Source: Actinomycetes bacterium (lineage in GTDB: Bacteria > Actinomycetota > Actinomycetes > Propionibacteriales > Propionibacteriaceae). Taken from it: a DNA stretch of 64,000 nt. Within the stretch, counting starts at the first letter, position 1, and each line of letters begins with the position of its first letter. Positions 46,799 through 55,946 of the stretch are shown piece by piece. Location: NCBI GenBank assembly GCA_023460935.1, contig JAEWOI010000026.1:124001-188000 (forward strand), read 5' to 3'. The notes under the pieces were generated by a model, which was not told the origin of the DNA, did not search any database, and was given only the letters and a program-made list of their open reading frames with translations. The position numbers and the translations under genes were made by a program.

Positions 46799-48154
46799 AT
46801 GGCCCGCCCGCAGGTCGTCATCATCGGCTCCGGCTTCGGTGGCCTGTTCGCAGCGAAGGCGCTGGCCAGGGCGGAGGTGGACGTCACGCTCATCTCCAGG
46901 ACCGTGGCCCACCTCTTCCAGCCGCTGCTCTACCAGGTGGCCACCGGCATCCTCTCGACCGGCGAGATCGCGCCGGCGACGCGCGACATCCTGAAGAACC
47001 AGCGCAACGCCACCGTGCTGCTCGCTGAGGTGACCCGGATCAACCTGCGGAGCAGGGTGGTGGTGGCGGAGAAGCTCGCCAAGACGGTCGCTGTGAAGTA
47101 CGACCACCTGATCGTGGCCGCCGGCGCCGGCCAGTCGTACTTCGGCAACGACCAGTTCGCCACCTTCGCGCCCGGGATGAAGTCCATCGACGACGCCCTC
47201 GAGTTGCGCGCGCGGATCTTCGGCTCGCTGGAGATGGCTGAGCTCACCGAGAGCGAGGCCGAACGGCGCGCACTGATGACCTACGTCGTGGTGGGCGCCG
47301 GCCCCACCGGGGTGGAGATGGCCGGCCAGATCGCCGAACTGACCCGGCACACGCTGCGCAAGAGCTTCCGGCGGATCGACACCACCCGGTCGCGAGTGCT
47401 GCTGCTGGACGGCGCGGACGCCGTGCTGCCGCCCTTCGGCCCGAAGCTCTCAGCGGCCGCCCGCGCCGAGCTCGAACGCTGCGGGGTCGAGGTGCTGCTC
47501 GGTGCCCTGGTGACGAACGTCGACGCCACTGGCCTGGACGTCAAGTACACCGACGGCCGCACCGAGCGGATCCAGGCGGCCTGCAAGGTGTGGGCTGCCG
47601 GCGTGCAGGCCAGCCGGCTGGGCCGGACGCTCGCCGAGCAGTGCGGGGCGGGTGTGGACCGTGCCGGGCGGATCGAGGTGAACCGCGACCTCACCCTGCC
47701 GGGCCACCCGGAGGTGTTCGTCGTCGGTGACATGATCAGCCTCGACAACCTGCCGGGCGTGGCGCAGGTGGCGATCCAGGGCGGACGCTACGCAGCAGCG
47801 AAGATCATCGGCGAGGTGACCGGGCAACCCGTGACGGCTGAGTTCAAGTACCACGACAAGGGCTCGATGGCCGTGATCAGCCGCTTCGGGGCAGTTGCCC
47901 GGATGGGCAGGCTGCAGTTGAGCGGCTTCCCGGCCTGGTTCGCGTGGCTGTTCGTCCACCTGATCTACGTTGTGGGCTTCAAGAACCGCATCACCACCCT
48001 GCTGCACTGGGCGATCACGTTCATCGGCCGGGCCAGGTCGGAGCGGGTCACCACGGAGCAGCAACTCGTCGGCCGCCTCGCCGTCCGGCAACTCGGCGAG
48101 GACTTCCAGCCGACGATCACCGGCACCCTCGAACCGGGGAAGATCAAGCATTGA
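46799..48154 (+). CDS. ndh: type II NADH:quinone oxidoreductase
   Basis: 451 residues. The FAD Rossmann motif is VVIIGSGFGGLFAAKAL at the N-terminus and the NADH Rossmann motif is VVVGAGPTGVEMAGQIAEL. VFVVGDMISLDNLPGVAQVAIQGGRYAA is the second FAD contact. A C-terminal hydrophobic and amphipathic part (FPAWFAWLFVHLIYVVGF) anchors it to the inner face of the membrane. It transfers NADH electrons to menaquinone without pumping protons. CAGGAGG lies about 6 nt before ATG 46799. The stop overlaps the TTG start of the amidase. Confidence 0.92.
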   Translation: MARPQVVIIGSGFGGLFAAKALARAEVDVTLISRTVAHLFQPLLYQVATGILSTGEIAPATRDILKNQRNATVLLAEVTRINLRSRVVVAEKLAKTVAVKYDHLIVAAGAGQSYFGNDQFATFAPGMKSIDDALELRARIFGSLEMAELTESEAERRALMTYVVVGAGPTGVEMAGQIAELTRHTLRKSFRRIDTTRSRVLLLDGADAVLPPFGPKLSAAARAELERCGVEVLLGALVTNVDATGLDVKYTDGRTERIQAACKVWAAGVQASRLGRTLAEQCGAGVDRAGRIEVNRDLTLPGHPEVFVVGDMISLDNLPGVAQVAIQGGRYAAAKIIGEVTGQPVTAEFKYHDKGSMAVISRFGAVARMGRLQLSGFPAWFAWLFVHLIYVVGFKNRITTLLHWAITFIGRARSERVTTEQQLVGRLAVRQLGEDFQPTITGTLEPGKIKH

Positions 48155-49602
48155 TCGAGCCGACCTCCCTAGATGCGCTCGCCACGGCAGCCGCGGTCCG
48201 TTCCGGGTCGCTGACCGCGGTCGCGGTGGCCACCGCCCACCTGGACCGGGCCGCCCGGCTCAACGGGGTCGTCGGAGCGTTCGCCCGGCTGGCACCGGAG
48301 TACGCCCTTCGGGAGGCCGCCGCCGTCGACGCAGCGGTCGCCAGGGGTGAGGTAGCCGCACCCCTGCTCGGCGTGCCGTGCCCGATCAAGGATCTGCACC
48401 CTGTCGCCGGGGTGGGGCACGAGGCGGGCAGCGCGGCCCTGGTCGGGAACGTTGCGAACACCGACGACGACATCGTCGGCTGGCTGCGCGCGGCCGGCAC
48501 GGTGATGCTCGGCAAGACCGCCACCCCGGAGTTCGGCTTCCCCTGCTACACCGAGCCCGAGGGTGCGCCCCCGGCCCGTACGCCCTGGGACCTGGCCCGG
48601 TCCGCCGGCGGCTCGAGCGGTGGTGCCGCAGCCGCTGTGGCCACCGGGCTCGCGCCGATCGCACACGCCTCCGACGCCGGCGGGTCGATCCGCATCCCGG
48701 CTTCGGCGTGCGGACTGGTCGGACTGAAAGCGAGCCGCGGACGGGTGAGCTCCGGGCGACTGCGGGAGCCCGGCACCGGCCTGCCGACGGACGGGGTGCT
48801 GACCCGGACGGTGGCCGACACGGCTGTGGCGCTGGACGTGCTGGCCGGTCGGGGGGTGGGCGAGACCTACCAGGTCCCGCCGCCACGGGACAGCTTCGCC
48901 CAGGCGGCCGGGCGTGACCCCGGCCGCCTCCGGATCGGGGTGCTGACCACCCCGGTCATCGCCGAGGCCGACGTGCACCCGGCGTGCCTGGCCGCGGTCG
49001 CAGCCACAGCAGAAACCCTGGCCGGCCTCGGCCACGAGGTGGGCCCGGCCCCGGTACCTTTCGGCCCGGAGCGTTGGGAGGCGTTCTTCGCGATCTGGGC
49101 CGTGGCAGCTGCCGCCATCCCGCTACCGCCGGAAGCGGAGCCGCAGCTGCGTGCCCTGACCAGGTGGCTGCGCGACCACGGCCGCCGGACCAGCGGCGTG
49201 CAGTTCGCCACCGCTGTCGCAGCGGTGCAGCGCCTGACCGTGGACGTCGCCCTGGCCTGGGACGGCTTCGACGTGGTGCTCACCCCGACGCTGGCCCAGC
49301 CACCAGCCCGGATCGGTGAACTGCGCGACGACGACGACCCTGCCGCGGACTTCGCCGCCCAGACGCGGTTCACCCCGTGGACCAGCGTCTACAACCTGTC
49401 CGGACGGCCGGCCATCTCGCTGCCGCTGCACACCGCGGAGGTGGGCGGACGGCTCCTGCCGATCGGCGTGATGCTGGGCGCTCGCCTGGGTGCTGAGGAG
49501 ACCCTGCTCGCGCTGGCGGGGCAGCTGGAGGCGGCGGTGGGCTGGACCCACCCCTACCTGACCCGCGAGCCCGGCGCCGAACCGGGGCTCACCAGATCTT
49601 GA
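48151..49602 (+). CDS. amidase (amidase signature family)
   Basis: 483 residues from TTG 48151. The catalytic triad regions are PCPIKDLHPV (Lys), the Gly/Ser-rich signature RSAGGSSGGAAAAVATG, and DAGGSIRIPASACGLVGLK (nucleophile Ser). The C-terminus ends with the usual ISLPLHTAEVGG, LPIGVML. It hydrolyses a carboxamide; substrates range from small amides to aryl-alkanoic amides, and nothing shows which. It is not GatA, as partner genes are absent. The TTG start is supported by GGGGAAG 7 nt upstream and the overlap with the ndh stop; no ATG is near. The end overlaps the convergent peptidase gene by 14 bp. Confidence 0.83.
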   Translation: MIEPTSLDALATAAAVRSGSLTAVAVATAHLDRAARLNGVVGAFARLAPEYALREAAAVDAAVARGEVAAPLLGVPCPIKDLHPVAGVGHEAGSAALVGNVANTDDDIVGWLRAAGTVMLGKTATPEFGFPCYTEPEGAPPARTPWDLARSAGGSSGGAAAAVATGLAPIAHASDAGGSIRIPASACGLVGLKASRGRVSSGRLREPGTGLPTDGVLTRTVADTAVALDVLAGRGVGETYQVPPPRDSFAQAAGRDPGRLRIGVLTTPVIAEADVHPACLAAVAATAETLAGLGHEVGPAPVPFGPERWEAFFAIWAVAAAAIPLPPEAEPQLRALTRWLRDHGRRTSGVQFATAVAAVQRLTVDVALAWDGFDVVLTPTLAQPPARIGELRDDDDPAADFAAQTRFTPWTSVYNLSGRPAISLPLHTAEVGGRLLPIGVMLGARLGAEETLLALAGQLEAAVGWTHPYLTREPGAEPGLTRS

Positions 49603-51508
49603 CCCGCTGCTCGGGCGCGAGCCAGGCCGCGTCCTCACCGGTGACTCCGAAGGCGTCGTAGAACGCCGGCAGGTTGCGCACCACCTGGTTGCAGCGGAAC
49701 TCCTCGGGGGAGTGCGGGTCGGTGGCGATCTGCTGGCGCAGCGCCTCGTCCCTGCGCTTGGTCTGCCACGCCCGCGCCCAGGCGAAGAAGAACCGCTGCT
49801 CCGCCGGGATCCCGTCCACCGGCTCGGGCTCCGCTTCGCCGACCGCAATCCGCCAGGCGTCGTAGGCGATGGCTGCGCCGCCGAGGTCACCGATGTTCTC
49901 CCCGATGGTCAGCTCCCCGTTGACGTGCAGGTCGGGCAGCTGTGCCGGCGACAGCGCGGAGTACTGCTCGATCAGGGCCTTCGTCCGCTCGGTGAAGGCC
50001 TCCCGGTCGGCCGGCGTCCACCAGTCCCGCAACCTCCCCTCCCCGTCACAGGTGGAGCCCTGGTCGTCGAAGCCGTGGCCGATCTCGTGGCCGATCACAG
50101 CTCCGATGGCCCCGTAGTTCACGGCGTCGTCGGCCCCGGCGTCGAAGAACGGCGGCTGCAGGATGGCGGCCGGGAACACAATCTCGTTGCGCAACGGGTG
50201 GTAATAGGCGTTCACGGTCTGCGGGGTCATCAGCCACTCCCACTTGCGGATCGGCCCGCCCAGCTTGCTGAGTTCGTCCGTGGTGTGGAAGTCGGCGGCC
50301 CGCAGGACGTTTCCGAGCAGGTCGCCCGGCCGGATCTCGAGGGGGCCGTAGTCGAGCCAGACGTCGGGGTAGCCGATCTTCGGGGTGAAGTTGGCCAGCT
50401 TGGCCAGCGCCTCGGCCCGGGTGGGCTCGGTCATCCACTCCAGCCCGGAGATGGAGCGCCGGTAGGCCTCGAGCAGGTTCGCGACGAGCGCGTCCATGCG
50501 GTCCTTGGCCGCGGGCGGGAAGTGGCGCTCGACGTACAGCTTGCCCACCGCCTCACCGAGGGTCCGCTCCACCAGGTCGACGCCGCGCTTCCAGCGCTCG
50601 CGCAGCTGCGGGATGCCCTGCAAGACCGTGCCGTAGAAGTCGAACCGGGCCTGCACCAGCGGCTCCGGCAGGTACGGCGAGAGCGCGGAGACCAGCGACC
50701 AGCGGCACCAGGCCTTCCAGTCCTCGAGGCGGGCGGGGGTGAGCAGGCCGGCGAGGTCGGCGAGGAACGACGGCTGGGCGACGATCACCTGGTCGAGTTC
50801 CGGGACGCCGGCAGCGGCCAGCATCCTGGTCCAGGCCACACCGCCGGCGTCGAGGTCGGCGGTGGAGGTGGGGTTGTACATCGCCCGCATGTCGCGGGTG
50901 CGCACCTTGTCCCAGTGCCGGGCCGCGACCTCCGCCTCGAGCGCACTCACCGGTCCCGCTGCGCTGGAGGTCAGCCGGGCGAGGGTCAGGGTGCGGTCGA
51001 TGTGGTCGCGGTAGGCGGAGAGGATGGACGCGTGCTGTTCCAGCCGGTAGTACTCCTCATCGGGCAGCCCGATGCCGGCCTGCACCAGGAACAGCGCGTA
51101 CCGGCTCGGTTCTCCGGGGTCGGCGTCCACGTCCAGCGCCAGGGGGGCGCCGGTGCCGCGGCGGAGGCTGCGGCCGAAGTAGTCCAGCAGGTCGTCCACG
51201 CTGCCGATCGCCTCGATCTCGGCCAGCAGCGGCGCCAGCGGGTCCAGGCCGAGCGCCTCCACCCGCTCGGTGTCGGCGAAGCTGCCGTACATGTGCTCCA
51301 CCAGGTACGCCTCCGTGCCCGGCTGGGAGCCGGCCAGCCCGGTGACGATGTCGCGGATGGCGCGTTCGGAGGCGTCGCGGAGCTCGATGAAGGCCCCGGC
51401 GGCGTGCTTGTCCGCCGGGATCTCGGCGCTGGCGAGCCAGCGCCCGTTCACGTGGCGGAACAGGTCGTCCTGGGGCCGGACGGTGGGGTCGGTGTCGAAT
51501 CGGGTCAC
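49589..51508 (-). CDS. M13 family zinc metallopeptidase (neprilysin/PepO type)
   Basis: 639 residues from GTG 51508. The N-terminal DDLFRHVNGRWL motif, NAYYHPLRNEIVFPA, the zinc site HEIGH (His474, Glu475, His478) and GENIGDLGG with the third ligand Glu537 are all intact, so an active endopeptidase is expected. There is no signal peptide or membrane anchor, so it probably works in the cytosol on oligopeptides, as PepO does. TAACCT (complement of 51516-51521) lies 7 nt before the GTG, as for a leaderless transcript. It is divergent from the P-type ATPase. Confidence 0.92.
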   Translation of the reverse strand: MTRFDTDPTVRPQDDLFRHVNGRWLASAEIPADKHAAGAFIELRDASERAIRDIVTGLAGSQPGTEAYLVEHMYGSFADTERVEALGLDPLAPLLAEIEAIGSVDDLLDYFGRSLRRGTGAPLALDVDADPGEPSRYALFLVQAGIGLPDEEYYRLEQHASILSAYRDHIDRTLTLARLTSSAAGPVSALEAEVAARHWDKVRTRDMRAMYNPTSTADLDAGGVAWTRMLAAAGVPELDQVIVAQPSFLADLAGLLTPARLEDWKAWCRWSLVSALSPYLPEPLVQARFDFYGTVLQGIPQLRERWKRGVDLVERTLGEAVGKLYVERHFPPAAKDRMDALVANLLEAYRRSISGLEWMTEPTRAEALAKLANFTPKIGYPDVWLDYGPLEIRPGDLLGNVLRAADFHTTDELSKLGGPIRKWEWLMTPQTVNAYYHPLRNEIVFPAAILQPPFFDAGADDAVNYGAIGAVIGHEIGHGFDDQGSTCDGEGRLRDWWTPADREAFTERTKALIEQYSALSPAQLPDLHVNGELTIGENIGDLGGAAIAYDAWRIAVGEAEPEPVDGIPAEQRFFFAWARAWQTKRRDEALRQQIATDPHSPEEFRCNQVVRNLPAFYDAFGVTGEDAAWLAPEQRVKIW

Positions 51509-51655
51509 GTCCGACAGGTTATCCGTTGCTCCAGACGCCGGCCCGCCCGCCGAGGGAGAGGCGATGGTTCCGCGCCGGGTGCAGGAGCGCCCGGCGGTGC
51601 TAGTTTCTTGCCAGACGGCATGGCGCACCCATCCCCGGCGGCCCAGGAGGCAGCG

Positions 51656-54352
51656 ATGACCGTGGCCAGTGATCTCCCGGTGCTCTCCGACGCCCACGCC
51701 CTCACCGCAGCGGAGGTGTTCGCAGCTCTCGATGCCGGCCCGGACGGGCTGGACGGAGACACCGCGCGGCAGCGGCTGGCGCGGTTCGGGCCGAACCGGA
51801 TCGAGGAGGCCGCGGCCGAGCCGGCCTGGCGGCGCTTCCTGCGCCACTTCGACGACGTGCTCATCTACATCCTGCTCGGCGCTGCCGCGCTGAAGGCCGC
51901 GCTGGGGGAGTGGATCGACTTCTGGGTCATCCTCGCTGTGGCCGTGATCAACGCCGTGGTCGGCTTCGTGCAGGAGGGCAGGGCCGAACAGGCGCTGGCC
52001 GGCATCCGCAACCTGCTCTCCGCCGAGGCGCAGGTGCGCAGGGACGGGGGCTGGACCGAGGTGCCTGCGGACCAGCTCGTGCCCGGCGACGTGGTGCGGG
52101 TGACTGCCGGCTCGAAGGTGCCGGCCGACCTGCGGCTGATCCGGGCGGCGAACCTGAGGGTGGAGGAGGCTGCGCTCACCGGTGAGGCCGTGCCCTCGGA
52201 CAAGGGCGTGGACCCGGTGGCGGTGGGCGCCGGTCTCGGCGACCGGTCGTCGATGCTGTTCTCCTCCTCGTTGGTGTCCGCCGGGCTGGGGGTGGGTGTG
52301 GTGACGGCGACCGGCGCGAACGCCGAGATCGGCCGGATCACCACGATGCTCAGCCAGATCGACGTCTTCGACACCCCGTTGACCAGGCAGATCACCTCGT
52401 TCGGGAAGCGGCTGTCGCTCGTCATCGCCGCCATGGCTGTGGTGATGGTCGCGATCGGCAAGCTGTTGCACGGCATGCCGGCGGGCGAGCTGATCTCGGC
52501 CACCATCGGCTTCGCCGTCGCGGCCATCCCGGAGGGCCTGCCTGCCCTGGTCACGATCACGCTCGCGCTCGGCGTGCAGCAGATGGCCAGGCGGAACGCG
52601 ATCATCCGGAAGCTGCCGGCGGTGGAGACGCTCGGCTCGGTCACCCGGATCTGCTCGGACAAGACCGGCACCCTCACGACCAACGAGATGACCGTCCGGA
52701 CCGTGGTGACCAGGTCGGCGGAGTACACCGTGGACGGGCTGGGCTACGACCCGGCCGGCGACATCCACGCCGACGGCGCCGTCGTGCAGCCCGCAGCCCG
52801 CGGGGACCTGCGTGCGCTGGTGACGGTGATGAGCGTGGTGAACACAGCCGTCGTGCAGGAGGTGGACGGGCGCTGGAGCCTGGTGGGGGAGCCGACCGAG
52901 GGTGCCCTGCGGACCCTCGGGCTGAAGGCCGGCTTCGACCCGGCCACCTACCCGCGCACCGGACTGCTGCCGTTCGACTCCGAGCACAAGTACATGGCCA
53001 CGGCCAACACCACTCCGGAAGGTCACCGGGTGATCCTGGTCAAGGGCGCGCCCGACCGGCTGCTCGAACGGTCCGCTACCCAATTGTCCCCCGGCGGGTC
53101 CCCCGAACCCCTCGACCGGGACTGGTGGGAGGAACGGGTGGATGCGCTGTCAGCCCAGGGGCTCCGGGTGCTCGCAGCCGCGTCCAGGCCGGCCGGGGGA
53201 GACACCGTCGACCACGCCGACCTCAACGACCTGGTGTTCCTCGGCCTGGCCGGCATCGTCGACCCGCCCCGCCCAGAGGCGATCACGGCCATCGCAGCCT
53301 GCCACACCGCGGGCATCAAGGTGACGATGATCACCGGCGACCATGCCGGCACCGCCACTGCGATCGGGCGGGAGATGGGCATCTTCGACTCGGCAGGTGA
53401 ACGGGCCATCACCGGGGCGGAGCTGGAGGCGGCGACCGACGAGGAGCTGCGCGTCATCGTCAACCGCACCGAGACCTTCGCCCGCACCAGCCCCGAGCAC
53501 AAGCTGCGCCTGGTCCGGGCCCTGCAGGCCAACGGCGAGATCGTGGCCATGACTGGCGACGGCGTCAACGACGCGCCCGCGCTGAAGCGCGCGGACGTGG
53601 GCGTGGCCATGGGGATCAAGGGCACGGAGGTCACCAAGGACGCTGCCGACATCGTGCTGGCCGACGACAACTTCGCCACCATCGAGTACGCGGTCGAGGA
53701 GGGGCGGCGGATCAACGACAACCTGCACAAGTCGGTGCTGTTCCTGCTCCCGACCAACGGCGCCCAGTCGCTAGTGGTGCTGGTGGCCGTGCTGCTCGGC
53801 ATGCCGCTGCCGCTGGACCCGGTCCAGATCCTGTGGGTGAACATGGTCACCGCGGTGACCCTCTCGCTCGCGCTCGCCTACGAGCCGGCCGAACCCGACA
53901 TCATGCGCCGCCCGCCCCGGCCACCGAACGCACCGCTGGTGAGCCTGCGCTACCTGCCCCGGCTCGCCATCGCCTCGGTGCTGATCGCCGCCGCCACCCT
54001 GGCCACCTTCGGAATCGGGCGGGCCATCACCGGTGACGTCGCAACGGCGCAGACCTGGGCCGTGAACACGCTCGCGCTGGGCCAGGCCGCCTACCTCTTC
54101 AACTCCCGCTTCCTGCGCGAGTCGAGCCTGCGCAGGGAGGCGCTCACCGGCAACCCGCTGGCCTGGGGCGTGGTCGGCATCCTGGTCGTGCTGCAGTTCG
54201 CCTTCGCCTACCTGCCGGTGCTGAACGAATGGTTCGGCTCGGCACCGCTGGGCGTCTTCGGCTGGGTGATCCCGCTGGCGTTCGCGGTGGCGATCTTCGT
54301 GCTGGTCGAGGTCGGCAAGGCCCTGCTGCGGTTCCGCGAGACCAGGGCCTGA
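51656..54352 (+). CDS. cation-transporting P-type ATPase (P2, CtpF-like)
   Basis: 898 residues. In order: cation-transporter N-terminal domain, A-domain TGEAVPSDK at 175-183, fourth-helix IPEGLPALVT at 291-300, phosphorylation motif DKTGTL with Asp335, KGAPDRLLE of the nucleotide domain, TGDGVNDAPALKRADVGVAMG, and four C-terminal helices. The arrangement resembles Ca2+ pumps. In helix 6, SERCA's Asn796/Thr799/Asp800 correspond to Asn729, Thr732 and Ala733, so one calcium ligand is missing and the ion is uncertain. AGGAGG lies 5 nt before the ATG. Confidence 0.88.
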   Translation: MTVASDLPVLSDAHALTAAEVFAALDAGPDGLDGDTARQRLARFGPNRIEEAAAEPAWRRFLRHFDDVLIYILLGAAALKAALGEWIDFWVILAVAVINAVVGFVQEGRAEQALAGIRNLLSAEAQVRRDGGWTEVPADQLVPGDVVRVTAGSKVPADLRLIRAANLRVEEAALTGEAVPSDKGVDPVAVGAGLGDRSSMLFSSSLVSAGLGVGVVTATGANAEIGRITTMLSQIDVFDTPLTRQITSFGKRLSLVIAAMAVVMVAIGKLLHGMPAGELISATIGFAVAAIPEGLPALVTITLALGVQQMARRNAIIRKLPAVETLGSVTRICSDKTGTLTTNEMTVRTVVTRSAEYTVDGLGYDPAGDIHADGAVVQPAARGDLRALVTVMSVVNTAVVQEVDGRWSLVGEPTEGALRTLGLKAGFDPATYPRTGLLPFDSEHKYMATANTTPEGHRVILVKGAPDRLLERSATQLSPGGSPEPLDRDWWEERVDALSAQGLRVLAAASRPAGGDTVDHADLNDLVFLGLAGIVDPPRPEAITAIAACHTAGIKVTMITGDHAGTATAIGREMGIFDSAGERAITGAELEAATDEELRVIVNRTETFARTSPEHKLRLVRALQANGEIVAMTGDGVNDAPALKRADVGVAMGIKGTEVTKDAADIVLADDNFATIEYAVEEGRRINDNLHKSVLFLLPTNGAQSLVVLVAVLLGMPLPLDPVQILWVNMVTAVTLSLALAYEPAEPDIMRRPPRPPNAPLVSLRYLPRLAIASVLIAAATLATFGIGRAITGDVATAQTWAVNTLALGQAAYLFNSRFLRESSLRREALTGNPLAWGVVGILVVLQFAFAYLPVLNEWFGSAPLGVFGWVIPLAFAVAIFVLVEVGKALLRFRETRA

Positions 54353-54359
54353 GCCAGCC

Positions 54360-54851
54360 TCAGCCCCCGGCGTGCCGCAGCCACACGTACTCGGTGGGCT
54401 GCAGTACGTTCCACTCCGCCGCCAGCGCCTCGTCCACGTCGACGAAGCCGGCGGCCCGGTACGCGGCGAGGGCCGGCAGGTTCTCCGGGACCACCCGCAC
54501 GAAGCATTCCGGGATACCGGCGGAACGGGCCAGGCCGACCAGGAGCGTGACCAGCCGACGCGCCACGCCGCGACCGCGGACCTCAGGGTCGACCAGCACC
54601 CTGGCGAGTTCGGCCTCGCCCTCCTCGTCGGTCCAGATCTCGCCGTAGGCCACCGGCCGGTCACCGTCCAGCAGCAGCCAGGGCTGCACGTCGGGCTCCT
54701 CCCACCAGTCGCGGACGTTGGCCGGGTCGAACGGGTGCTCGGCAACGGAGCACCACTGCGCGGCCTCCTCTGCCGAGGTGGACCAGGACGCGACCAGGGC
54801 TGCCTGCCCGGCGGTGGGCGGGATCAGCTCGGGCGGGACGGTGCCGGACAC
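54360..54851 (-). CDS. GNAT family N-acetyltransferase
   Basis: 163 residues, one GNAT domain. The acetyl-CoA loop is VDPEVRGRGVARRLVTLLVGLAR, preceded by GEAELARVLV, and followed by NLPALAAYRAAGFVDVDE. The acceptor is unknown; small amines, peptides or protein N-termini are all possible. It lies 39 bp after korB on the same strand, so it may be the tail of the sulfur operon or independent. It converges with the P-type ATPase with 7 bp between. Confidence 0.82.
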   Translation of the reverse strand: MSGTVPPELIPPTAGQAALVASWSTSAEEAAQWCSVAEHPFDPANVRDWWEEPDVQPWLLLDGDRPVAYGEIWTDEEGEAELARVLVDPEVRGRGVARRLVTLLVGLARSAGIPECFVRVVPENLPALAAYRAAGFVDVDEALAAEWNVLQPTEYVWLRHAGG

Positions 54852-54890
54852 GGGGCCAGCGTAGCGACCAACCCCCGCGCAGTCTCCGGT

Positions 54891-55946
54891 TCAGACGGTC
54901 CAGGTGTCGGAGCCGGTGATCTCGGCCTGCAGCCGCGACAGCCGCTCCGCAGCTGTCCCGGGCGCGGTCAGCTGCTCCCTGGCCAGGTCGTCGTAGGTGG
55001 GTCGCTCGACGTCGCGGAGAATGCCGATCGGGGAGGTGTGCAGTTCTGCGGTGTCGGTGAGCCGGGACAGGGCGAACGCCACCCCGGGGTCGGCTGCGTG
55101 CGCGTCGTGCACGAGCACATTCGACAGTCCCACCTCCGCGACCTCGGCGATCCGCAGGCTGCCGTCCGGGTCGCGCACGACGCCCTTGGTGTCGCCGGCC
55201 CCGAACGTGATGGGTTCGCCGTGCCGCAGCGGGATCAGGCCGCCGTCGGCGCCCTTCAGCGCGTCGAAAGCCCCGTCGTTGAAAATCGGGCAGTTCTGGT
55301 AGATCTCGACGATCGATGCACCGCGGTGGCTGATCGCTGCGGTCAGCACCTCGCTGAGGTGGGCGCGGTGGGAGTCGACCGTCCTGGCGACGAAGGTGGC
55401 CTCTGCGCCCAACGCCAGCGACAGTGGGTTGAACGGCCGGTCCACCGAGCCGGCCGGGGTCGACTTGGTCACCTTGCCCTGCTCGGACGTGGGGGAGTAC
55501 TGGCCCTTCGTCAGGCCGTAGATCCGGTTGTTGAAGAGCATGATCGTGATGTTCACGTTGCGGCGCAGCGCGTGGATCAGGTGGTTGCCGCCGATGCTGA
55601 GCGCGTCTCCGTCACCGGTCACCACCCAGACCGCGAGGTCGGGACGGGTCATCGCAATGCCGGTGGCGATGGCCGGGGCCCGCCCGTGGATGGAGTGCAT
55701 GCCGTAGGTGTCCACGTAGTAGGGGAACCGCGAGGAGCACCCGATGCCGGAGACGATCACCGTGTTCTCCCTGCGGATGCCGAGGGTCGGCATCAGTCCC
55801 TGGAACGTCGCCAGCACGGCGTAGTCCCCGCAGCCGGGGCACCAGCGCACCTCCTGGTCGGAGGCGAAGTCCTTCCGGGTGAGCGGGGTGAGGCTCAACG
55901 GCACCCCGGCGAGACCGCCGGCAGCAGCCGGCGAGGTGGTGGTCAC
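54891..55946 (-). CDS. korB: 2-oxoacid:ferredoxin oxidoreductase beta subunit
   Basis: 351 residues. It contains the [4Fe-4S] ligands WCPGCGDYAVL (Cys36, Cys39 plus a distal Cys), and the thiamine-diphosphate site around VVTGDGDALSIGGNHLIHALRRN and NNRIYGLTKGQYSPTS. With KorA it oxidatively decarboxylates a 2-oxoacid, in actinobacteria usually 2-oxoglutarate, to the acyl-CoA, reducing ferredoxin. It overlaps korA by 4 bp and is the last of seven tightly packed sulfur-assimilation genes. The exact 2-oxoacid cannot be told from sequence. Confidence 0.92.
   Translation of the reverse strand: MTTTSPAAAGGLAGVPLSLTPLTRKDFASDQEVRWCPGCGDYAVLATFQGLMPTLGIRRENTVIVSGIGCSSRFPYYVDTYGMHSIHGRAPAIATGIAMTRPDLAVWVVTGDGDALSIGGNHLIHALRRNVNITIMLFNNRIYGLTKGQYSPTSEQGKVTKSTPAGSVDRPFNPLSLALGAEATFVARTVDSHRAHLSEVLTAAISHRGASIVEIYQNCPIFNDGAFDALKGADGGLIPLRHGEPITFGAGDTKGVVRDPDGSLRIAEVAEVGLSNVLVHDAHAADPGVAFALSRLTDTAELHTSPIGILRDVERPTYDDLAREQLTAPGTAAERLSRLQAEITGSDTWTV

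Noticed and set aside
49712..51655. Long plus-strand frame continuous with the P-type ATPase
   Set aside because: It runs antisense through the M13 peptidase gene, has no recognisable domain, and ATG 51656 has a perfect AGGAGG site.
51509..53083. Minus-strand frame extending upstream of the M13 peptidase GTG
   Set aside because: The extension is antisense to the P-type ATPase and lacks M13 similarity; the peptidase begins at the conserved DDLFRHVNGRW region.
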